Shown one piece after another: positions 1-4,970 of a stretch of 6,101 nucleotides of DNA. The number at the start of each line of letters is the position of its first letter. Position 1 is the stretch's first letter. The notes beneath the pieces were generated by a model. The model searched no databases, was not told the DNA's origin, and saw only the letters and a list, made by a program, of their open reading frames with translations. The stretch is from Caldifarciminota bacterium (GTDB taxonomy: Bacteria > Hydrothermota > Hydrothermia > S141-80). Where the stretch lies: NCBI GenBank assembly GCA_015490255.1, contig WFYF01000265.1:1-6101 (forward strand), written 5' to 3'. Made by a program: the position numbers and the translations under genes.

Positions 1-730
1 ACCCGGGCCAGTGCCAGAGCCCACCCGCGATCCCGCCCAGGAGAAGGGCGATTCTTGCCGGAGGATGCTCCCGGAGCAGAAACCAGAGCCCCCAGAAGGG
101 CAGAGAAAGAAGGGCTCCGGTCAGATAGAGCAGGATCATCCACCCCACCCAGCGCCATGGTCGGCGAAGTCCCATTCGGAAAGCGCCCGGTCCCCACCGA
201 TACCCGTCCAGGATGAAAAGGGGCTCAAGGAGGGCGGTCAGAAAAGAAGCCAGAGCGGGCAGGGCAAAGAGCGGCAGATAAAGGATCACGGGGGTTCCGA
301 AGGGAAACCAGTCCAGGTGAGTTGTGCTCAACCAGAACAGGAGGGCCAGAGGGCCGCCCACTACCAGATAGGTGCCCAGGATCATCGTGAAACTGCCGAG
401 GAGACCGGAAGCCGTCCCGTGCCACCACCGGCGTCTCCGATTTGTGAGGTCCGGGAGGAGCAGAAGAAAGAGGAACGCATCCCACGGTGCGAGCACAAGC
501 TCGGACAGAAAGGGGGAAACCAGAAGGATGGGAAGCATGGCGTATTTTTCCAGCCAGGCGTACACATCCGGCGGCAGCGTGGCCAGGAACTCCGAAGAAA
601 GATACCGGCGGAGAAAATCGTGTTGCAGCAGACCACGTCCTGCCTCCAGCAGGACCACCGGAGCCACCCGCCGCCACCGGACCCGCAGGAAGGCAAACAC
701 CTCCGCGGCCAGCCAGCGTACCTTTCCCAT
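1..730 (-). CDS. Polytopic membrane protein of unknown function, C-terminus beyond the left edge
   Basis: Reading the minus strand from the ATG at 730-728 gives 243 codons without a stop to the window edge, so the gene is cut off at its C-terminus. The product begins MGKVRWLAAEVFAF and is very rich in Leu, Trp, Phe and Pro. After a basic, amphipathic first 60 residues, likely cytoplasmic, there are about five hydrophobic stretches at roughly residues 63-93, 108-135, 147-172, 193-219 and 226-241. Short Arg-rich loops separate some of them (97-102 and 186-193), which would sit on the cytoplasmic side by the positive-inside rule. A GAGGGA ribosome-binding sequence (736-741) lies 5 bases before the ATG and overlaps the stop of the CoA-transferase gene, which supports this start and co-transcription with it. 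I recognise no family motif. It could be a transporter, a permease-like subunit or an envelope protein. The coding assignment rests on the open frame, hydrophobicity pattern and start signal; overlapping frames here are less protein-like. Confidence 0.8.
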   Translation of the reverse strand, partial: MGKVRWLAAEVFAFLRVRWRRVAPVVLLEAGRGLLQHDFLRRYLSSEFLATLPPDVYAWLEKYAMLPILLVSPFLSELVLAPWDAFLFLLLLPDLTNRRRRWWHGTASGLLGSFTMILGTYLVVGGPLALLFWLSTTHLDWFPFGTPVILYLPLFALPALASFLTALLEPLFILDGYRWGPGAFRMGLRRPWRWVGWMILLYLTGALLSLPFWGLWFLLREHPPARIALLLGGIAGGLWHWPG

Positions 731-735
731 ATCCG

Positions 736-741
736 TCCCTC
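736..741 (-). promoter_or_regulatory. Ribosome-binding site of the membrane protein gene
   Basis: On the minus strand GAGGGA ends 5 bases before the ATG at 730. It overlaps the TGA stop (742-740) of the preceding CoA-transferase gene. Ribosomes ending there would be placed to restart, so translation of the two genes may be coupled. Confidence 0.55.
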
Positions 742-2077
742 AGGCACTCTCCTCCGGCGGGGAGAACCCCGGGAAGGACCGGGGCAGGAGTTTTCGCTCC
801 CAGGCCGCCCGGGTGAGTTCTTCCCGGAAGTCGGGATGGGCGATCTCAATCAGGGCACGGGCTCGTTCCTGCAGGGTTTTCCCGAACAGATGGGCCACAC
901 CGTATTCTGTGACCACATAGTGCACGTCCGCCCGGGTGGTGACCACCCCTGCCCCGGGTTTGAGCATGGGGACGATCCGGGAGAGGGTGCCGCCCTTTGC
1001 AGTGGAGGGCATGGCGATGATGGGCCGCCCGCCCCGGGACCGGGCCGCGCCCCGGATGAAGTCCACCTGACCCCCGAACCCCGAATAGATATACGTCCCG
1101 ATGGAGTCCGCGCACACCTGGCCGGTGAGATCCACCTCCAGGGCGGAGTTGATGGCCACCATCCGCTCGTTCTGGGCGATCCGGTAGGGGTCGTTGGTGT
1201 AGTCCGCCGGATGCAGTTCAAAGAGGGGATTGTCGTCAACGAAGCGATAGAGCCGGCGGGAGCCCAGGATGAAGGTTCCGATGACCTTCCCGGGGTGGAG
1301 GGTTTTGCGCATCCCTGTGATCATGCCCTTTTCCACCCCTTCCATGATGCCGTCGGAAATCATCTCGGTGTGAATCCCCAGGTCCCGGCGCCCTTCCAGA
1401 AGCTGGAGCACCGCGTCCGGGATGCCGCCGATGCCGAGCTGGAGAGTGTCCCCGTCCTCAATCATGTCGGCGATATACCGCGCGATCCGGAACTCCACCT
1501 CCGTGGGCGGTTTGCGATGGAGCTCCGGAAGTTCGCTGTGGTGTTCCACAAAGAGATCCACCTGGGAAATGTGGACGAAGGCGTCCCCGTGGGTGCGGGG
1601 CATGTGTTCGTTCACGATGGCGATCACCTTCCGGGCACTCTGCACGGCGGCTTTGGAGAGGAGCACCTCCACGCCCAGCGAGAGAAACCCGTGTTCGTCC
1701 GGCGGAGAGGTGTGGATCACCGCCACGTCCAGAGGAATGTGACCCTCCAGGAACAGCCGGGGCATTTCATGCAGATGGGTGGGAGCATAGCCGCCCCGGC
1801 CCTCGTTCACCGCCTCCCGATCCGAAGGGCCCACAAAGAGGGAGCGGTGAAACACCCTGTCCCGGATGGCCGGATCCTCCAGGGGGTCCTTGCCCAGGAG
1901 AAGGACGTGGACCAGTTCCAGAGCCTCCAGGTCCCGGAGACGTTCGGCCAGAGCCTGGAGGAAGGCAAAGGGTGTGGCGCCGTTTCCGGAGACAAACACC
2001 CGCTGGCCGCTCTGGATTTCACCAACCGCGTCTTCCAGCGTGCCTTTGCGGGAGGCATAGAGACGGGAAAGGCTCAT
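740..2077 (-). CDS. Acetyl-CoA hydrolase / 4-hydroxybutyrate CoA-transferase family protein
   Basis: This 445-residue protein is a full-length member of the acetyl-CoA hydrolase/transferase family (family I-type fold, with 4-hydroxybutyrate CoA-transferase, succinyl-CoA:acetate CoA-transferase and acetyl-CoA hydrolase). These cytoplasmic enzymes move CoA between carboxylic acids through a glutamyl-CoA thioester. The N-terminal domain carries SPPDEHGFLSLG (125-134) and NEHMPRTHGD (156-165). The C-terminal domain carries GIGGIPDAV (215-223), HTEM (236-239), a GGQVDFIRGAARSRGG stretch (335-350) and TRADVHYVVTEYGVA (381-395). Glu238 in HTEM falls where I recall the catalytic glutamate of Clostridium aminobutyricum 4-hydroxybutyrate CoA-transferase, also numbered 238. 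The frame stays open upstream to 2155, but the start at 2077 is preferred: it has GGAGGG 6 bases upstream, gives family length, and overlaps the dehydrogenase stop as ATGA. The acid substrate (acetate, butyrate, 4-hydroxybutyrate, propionate or other) cannot be read from the sequence, and hydrolase cannot be told from transferase. Confidence 0.93.
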   Translation of the reverse strand: MSLSRLYASRKGTLEDAVGEIQSGQRVFVSGNGATPFAFLQALAERLRDLEALELVHVLLLGKDPLEDPAIRDRVFHRSLFVGPSDREAVNEGRGGYAPTHLHEMPRLFLEGHIPLDVAVIHTSPPDEHGFLSLGVEVLLSKAAVQSARKVIAIVNEHMPRTHGDAFVHISQVDLFVEHHSELPELHRKPPTEVEFRIARYIADMIEDGDTLQLGIGGIPDAVLQLLEGRRDLGIHTEMISDGIMEGVEKGMITGMRKTLHPGKVIGTFILGSRRLYRFVDDNPLFELHPADYTNDPYRIAQNERMVAINSALEVDLTGQVCADSIGTYIYSGFGGQVDFIRGAARSRGGRPIIAMPSTAKGGTLSRIVPMLKPGAGVVTTRADVHYVVTEYGVAHLFGKTLQERARALIEIAHPDFREELTRAAWERKLLPRSFPGFSPPEESA

Positions 2078-3144
2078 GACAGACCCTCCGGTTTCCCTTC
2101 CCGCACAGAGAGGGCCGTGGCCAGTCCGGGGCAAGCGGTGAGGGCATCGGGCCATCCCGTTTCCAGGAAGGCTTTCAGATAAGGCAGCAGGGCATAGGTG
2201 AGGGCATGGCTGGCGGTGCGGGCCACCCGGGAGGGCACGTTGGGCACGGAGAAGAAAATACGCCCTTCCCAGGTGTACGGGTCCCGCTGCGGCCCCCGGG
2301 CCCGGGTCACGGCGGTGCTTCCTCCGTGGTCAATGGAGAAGTCCAGGATCACCGCTCCCCGGCGCATGGCCCGGAGGTCGTCCTCGGTGAGCAGAAGGGG
2401 CGCGGGTTTGCCGGGAATGGAAACGGCGAGCACCAGGACTTCGGCAAAGGAGGCAAACTTCCGCAGGTTGAACCGGGTGGCCGGTGCGGTGACCACCCCG
2501 AGGTCGCCGTGGAGTTTCTGGAGTTTTTCCAGGTCCACATCCAGGACATACACCAGGGCACCGGCCCCCTGAAAGGCCCGGGCGGCGAAACTGCCCAGCA
2601 CCCCTGCCCCCACAATCACCACATCCGCAGGAGGCATCACCGAGGTGCCCGGCAGAAGCACGCCCACTCCCCGGGGACTTTCCAGGAGGTGGGAGGCAAT
2701 CTGGGGGGACAGAAGCCCGGCGATCTCACTGGAGGTGGCCAGGATGGGACGGCGATCCCCTTCCTGCAGGAGCTCCAGGGAGAAAAACGTGACCTTTCGG
2801 AGAGAAAGGGTTTCCAGAACCCGGGAGGGGGCCACCGAAAGATATCCGAAGGCGAAGACGAAACTTCCCTCCGGGAGCAGGGCGATCTCCTCCGGGGTGG
2901 GCGGGGCCACCTTCACCAGCACGTCCGCCCGGCCCAGCGCCTCTTCGTGGGAATAGACGATCCGGGCCCCTGCGCTCTGATATTCCAGATCCGAGAATCC
3001 GGCCGTTGCGCCAGCCTCGTGTTCCACAACAATCTCAATTCCATACTGGGCGAGCTCCTCCACCCCCGCCGGGGTGAGGGCCACCCGGTGCTCGTCAATT
3101 CCCCGATGGGGAAAGCGCTCTTTCACCACCGCAAGGGTGGGCAT
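2074..3144 (-). CDS. Alanine dehydrogenase / PNT-alpha family NAD-binding oxidoreductase, atypical
   Basis: This 356-residue protein has the length and two-domain order of alanine dehydrogenases and the related NAD(P) transhydrogenase alpha subunits. The N-terminal catalytic domain has DEHRVALTP (17-25; Arg20 matches the substrate-binding Arg15 of Mycobacterium tuberculosis alanine dehydrogenase) and VLVKVAPPTPEE (75-86; Lys78 matches Lys75). The Rossmann domain has VVIVGAGVLGSFAARAF (175-191) with the GxGxxG loop, then YVLDVD (199-204), whose acidic residue Asp202 favours NAD(H) over NADP(H). ILDFSIDHGG (266-275) supplies Asp272, the counterpart of catalytic Asp270. The usual catalytic histidine (FLHLAASR in the classical enzyme) appears as YLSVAPSR (101-108), with Ser103 in its place, and the following RKVTFFSLELL (116-126) looks more like transhydrogenase alpha. 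No PntB-like gene is in the window. It is safely an oxidoreductase of this family; true alanine dehydrogenase activity is uncertain. The start has AAGGAGG 6 bases upstream. It is first in a unit with the CoA-transferase. Confidence 0.88.
   Translation of the reverse strand: MPTLAVVKERFPHRGIDEHRVALTPAGVEELAQYGIEIVVEHEAGATAGFSDLEYQSAGARIVYSHEEALGRADVLVKVAPPTPEEIALLPEGSFVFAFGYLSVAPSRVLETLSLRKVTFFSLELLQEGDRRPILATSSEIAGLLSPQIASHLLESPRGVGVLLPGTSVMPPADVVIVGAGVLGSFAARAFQGAGALVYVLDVDLEKLQKLHGDLGVVTAPATRFNLRKFASFAEVLVLAVSIPGKPAPLLLTEDDLRAMRRGAVILDFSIDHGGSTAVTRARGPQRDPYTWEGRIFFSVPNVPSRVARTASHALTYALLPYLKAFLETGWPDALTACPGLATALSVREGKPEGLS
2084..2089 (-). promoter_or_regulatory. Ribosome-binding site fixing the CoA-transferase start
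   Basis: The minus strand has GGAGGG followed by 6 bases and the ATG at 2077-2075. The site lies inside the end of the dehydrogenase gene. It selects this ATG over the upstream in-frame start at 2155, whose extra 26 residues (beginning MARCPHRL) look unlike any family N-terminus. Confidence 0.75.
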
Positions 3145-3384
3145 CTCAGGCCTCCTTGATTGAACAGAAAAGGCTGATCTGTATGCCCGGCCGGCTCAGG
3201 GGAGCGTTTTTCCCGAACAGGGCAAATCCGGCATTCGCATATTCAAAGGGGTTGCAGGCCCCACCTTCCGGCGAACAGGGGGCATCATCAGAACACCATA
3301 GCGAAACCGCTGCGGGAAGGAAATTTTCCATCACCCGATGTTGCCGACATACGACAGTGGATCCGATACGGTGTGCACGGGCGG
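3145..3384 (-). other. Leader region upstream of the dehydrogenase operon, no convincing gene
   Basis: These 240 bases separate the terminator of the barrel gene from the dehydrogenase start and must hold the promoter of the downstream unit. The stretch is AT-richer than its flanks. It contains a 9-base direct repeat CGAACAGGG (plus strand, 3214-3222 and 3272-3280), whose GAACAG core recurs at 3162-3167, and an 11-base near-palindrome GGAAATTTTCC (3319-3329). A short GGGG...CCCC inverted repeat flanks 7 bases at 3249-3262 or so. A 61-codon open frame (minus, ATG at 3331, stop 3148-3146) ends one base before the dehydrogenase ATG, but it has no good ribosome-binding site and its third positions are less GC-rich than those of the neighbours. 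I see no sigma-70 promoter good enough to call and no riboswitch class that I recognise. Confidence 0.4.
3151..3157 (-). promoter_or_regulatory. Strong ribosome-binding site of the dehydrogenase gene
   Basis: The minus strand has AAGGAGG, 6 bases before the ATG at 3144. This is a near-ideal Shine-Dalgarno sequence and spacing, and it fixes the start of the first gene of the three-gene unit. Confidence 0.8.
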
Positions 3385-3411
3385 AAAAGGGGCGGGGCGG
3401 AGCCCCGCCCC
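3385..3411 (-). terminator. Rho-independent terminator after the barrel gene
   Basis: On the minus strand a perfect 10-base-pair stem, GGGGCGGGGC with GCCCCGCCCC (3411-3402 and 3398-3389), closes a 3-base TCC loop and is followed at once by TTTT (3388-3385). It starts 8 bases after the TGA of the barrel gene. The stem is all G and C, so it should be very stable. The T tract is short, but the position and form fit an intrinsic terminator that separates this gene from the dehydrogenase unit. Confidence 0.85.
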
Positions 3412-3419
3412 GGCGAAGG

Positions 3420-4280
3420 TCACAGCCCCATCATGGCGCCCAGGGTGAACCCGAGACGGGTCACCGGCATGTTCTTCCCGGCAAGAGAAAGGCCGTAATA
3501 GAAATATTCGTCCACCGCCGCGAGTTTCAGCATGAAACTCACCGGACTCATGGGCGGGGCGATTTTGACGTAGGGATAGACGGTGATCAGATAGCCGTCC
3601 GTGTTGTCCGCGGTGTTTCCGTCCATGGAGGCTGCGGTCTTGAGGATATAGTTCACCACGAGGCCCACCTCACCCATGGGGATCTTGTAGCCGCCCTTCA
3701 CCCCGATTTCAAACCAGTCCCCGTTGTCAACACTCATCGTCTGGCCCCCTCCCATGTCTTCGCTCCGGGCCAGGGTGAAGCGATAAGAGAGATACCCCGA
3801 CAGGGCGAACATGGGGTTGGGAAGCCAGGCAGCGGCTTTCAGGAAGACGTCGTGCTGGCGGTCCGTGTTCGGGAGGGTGTTGGCATCGGGCTCCGGCCCC
3901 AGGTCTGCGGCGAAGCCGAGTTTGGCCATATACAGGGGACCCCGCAGACCGGCATACACCTGGAAGACCTGCGGCGCGAAGCCGCTGGAGAGGCTCATGG
4001 TCTCGTTCATCACTGTGACGGACTGGCTGCGCTGCTGGAGCTGGAGACCGCCACCCACAAAGACGCTCTGGGTGGGCAGGGACAGCACCGTATAGGACCC
4101 CCCGAGATGGAGGTTGAGGACCTGGAGGGAGGCGTCATCCGCCCCCTGAGCAAGGTCCTGGGCGGTCCCGGCCGTGTCGTATACCTGGGTCACCTTCCCC
4201 CAGCCGAAGGCAGCATAGACAGAGCCCATCCCGCCGGCGCTGAGGGGCGCGGCGATGAGAATGGCGAGGAGCTGCTTCAT
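3420..4280 (-). CDS. Predicted outer-membrane beta-barrel protein with Sec signal peptide
   Basis: This 286-residue protein starts with a typical signal peptide: a Lys near the N-terminus, a hydrophobic core (LLAILIAAPL, 4-13) and a likely signal peptidase I site after Ala23 (SVYA). The mature part is a series of alternating hydrophobic and polar strands rich in Gly, Tyr, Phe and Leu, such as VFVGGGLQLQQR (73-84), VFQVYAGL (105-112), SGYLSYRFTL (161-170), WFEIGVKGGYKI (189-200), VGLVVNYIL (205-213), YLITVYPYVKI (230-240) and FYYGLSLAG (260-268). Acidic or Asn-rich loops (around 128-143 and 219-228) separate some of them. This is the pattern of a small barrel of perhaps 10-12 strands. The last residue is Leu, not the usual Phe or Trp of many barrel proteins. 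I recognise no named family, and a channel or structural role is only a guess. Very strong Shine-Dalgarno and terminator signals suggest a well-expressed single-gene unit. Confidence 0.82.
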   Translation of the reverse strand: MKQLLAILIAAPLSAGGMGSVYAAFGWGKVTQVYDTAGTAQDLAQGADDASLQVLNLHLGGSYTVLSLPTQSVFVGGGLQLQQRSQSVTVMNETMSLSSGFAPQVFQVYAGLRGPLYMAKLGFAADLGPEPDANTLPNTDRQHDVFLKAAAWLPNPMFALSGYLSYRFTLARSEDMGGGQTMSVDNGDWFEIGVKGGYKIPMGEVGLVVNYILKTAASMDGNTADNTDGYLITVYPYVKIAPPMSPVSFMLKLAAVDEYFYYGLSLAGKNMPVTRLGFTLGAMMGL

Positions 4281-4292
4281 GGATCACCTCCT
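4281..4292 (-). promoter_or_regulatory. Extended Shine-Dalgarno, 12-base match to the 16S rRNA 3' end
   Basis: The minus strand reads AGGAGGTGATCC directly before the ATG at 4280. It is the exact complement of GGATCACCTCCT, the conserved 3' end of bacterial 16S rRNA. The AGGAGG core lies 6 bases from the start, the optimum. Most genes use only 4-7 of these bases, so strong initiation is expected. It fixes the start of the barrel gene. Confidence 0.9.
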
Positions 4293-4307
4293 GTTTGGTG
4301 GGATTTC

Positions 4308-4336
4308 CCCATACCACAAGCGTATAGCCTCCGCAA
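4308..4336 (-). promoter_or_regulatory. Possible sigma-70 promoter of the barrel gene
   Basis: In the 63-base gap behind the Maf gene the minus strand has TTGCGG (4336-4331), a 17-base spacer and TATGGG (4313-4308). Spacing is ideal but both boxes are only partial matches. An alternative -10, TATACG, lies inside the spacer with a -35-like TTTGAA 16 bases upstream. The separate terminator argues that some promoter serves this gene, but the exact one is uncertain. Confidence 0.25.
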
Positions 4337-4343
4337 GAGACCT

Positions 4344-4970
4344 TCAAACATCCCCCTCTTCCTGGGTGGGGTTGAGCATGCCCCGGTCCAGATCCGGTTC
4401 CAGCCCCGCCTTGCGCAAAAGCTCCATCACGTGGGGAATGGGCAGGCCGATCACGTTGAACACGTTGCCCTCAATGGACTCCACAAACAACCCGGCGGTA
4501 CCCTGAAAGGCATAGCCCCCCGCTTTGTCCAGGGGATTGTCCTGCTCCAGGATCCAGCGGATCTCGTCTTCCGTGAGATGTTTGAACCGCACCTTGGTTT
4601 TCACCAGGATCTGCCAGCGACGGTCTTCCAGCCGGTCATAGAGCACCAGAGCGGTGAACACCCAGTGGGTCTGTCCGGAGAGGCGTTTCAGGAATCGCCG
4701 GGCCTCCTCCAGATCCCGGGGTTTGCCGAGGACCTCCCCTTCTTTCCAGACCACCGTGTCGGCGGCCAGAAACACGGCCTGCCGATTTCCCACTTCGGGC
4801 AGCACGCTTTCCAGCTTGCGCCAGGCCACGGAAAGGGTGTAGTCGGGAAGGATCTGCTTGGCCACAGGGGGTTCCTGCCACCGGGGGGGAATCACGGTGA
4901 AGGTGTAACCCAGCCGGGAAAGGAGGAGGCGCCTCCGGGGAGAGGTGGAGACAAGGTACAGCCGTTTCAT
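4344..4970 (-). CDS. maf: Maf-family nucleoside triphosphate pyrophosphatase
   Basis: This 208-residue protein is a Maf/YhdE-type house-cleaning enzyme, which hydrolyses non-canonical or excess nucleoside triphosphates (dTTP, UTP or modified bases, by subfamily) to the monophosphate and pyrophosphate in the cytoplasm. The family signatures appear in order: STSPRRRLLLSRLG (8-21; phosphate-binding loop), a Lys at 52 in the AWRKLESV helix, AADTVV (69-74; the catalytic/metal-binding Asp71), LGKP (81-84), and DKAGGYAFQG (148-157) followed by EGNVFNVIGLP (167-177). The YAFQG stretch resembles the dTTP/UTP-acting subfamily (YAIQG) more than the 7-methyl-GTP one, but I hold that loosely. The length fits the family, with a slightly long C-terminal tail. 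The frame is open upstream to 5258, yet the family N-terminus begins exactly at the ATG at 4970, which overlaps the stop of the upstream transport gene as ATGA. The Shine-Dalgarno is weak (a GGAAA), so translation probably depends on coupling. Confidence 0.95.
   Translation of the reverse strand: MKRLYLVSTSPRRRLLLSRLGYTFTVIPPRWQEPPVAKQILPDYTLSVAWRKLESVLPEVGNRQAVFLAADTVVWKEGEVLGKPRDLEEARRFLKRLSGQTHWVFTALVLYDRLEDRRWQILVKTKVRFKHLTEDEIRWILEQDNPLDKAGGYAFQGTAGLFVESIEGNVFNVIGLPIPHVMELLRKAGLEPDLDRGMLNPTQEEGDV

Noticed and set aside
225..677. A 150-codon minus-strand frame (and another at 382-849) inside the membrane protein gene
   Set aside because: Both are out of frame with the 243-codon frame that starts at 730. 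That frame has a ribosome-binding site and a clean membrane-segment pattern, whereas these translate to Pro/Arg/Ser-rich sequence.
11..2182. A 723-codon open frame on the plus strand
   Set aside because: It is antisense to three well-supported genes. Its product is rich in Pro, Gly, His, Glu and Arg without domain motifs, as expected for the opposite strand of GC-rich genes with few stop codons.
2206..3159. A 317-codon plus-strand open frame opposite the dehydrogenase
   Set aside because: The minus-strand dehydrogenase has clear NAD-binding and catalytic motifs. This frame is Gly-, His- and Gln-rich with none.
3146..3334. A 62-codon minus-strand open frame ending just before the dehydrogenase start
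   Set aside because: It lacks a good ribosome-binding site, its third codon positions are less GC-rich than those of the neighbours, and the protein has no recognisable features. I kept it as a leader-region observation only.
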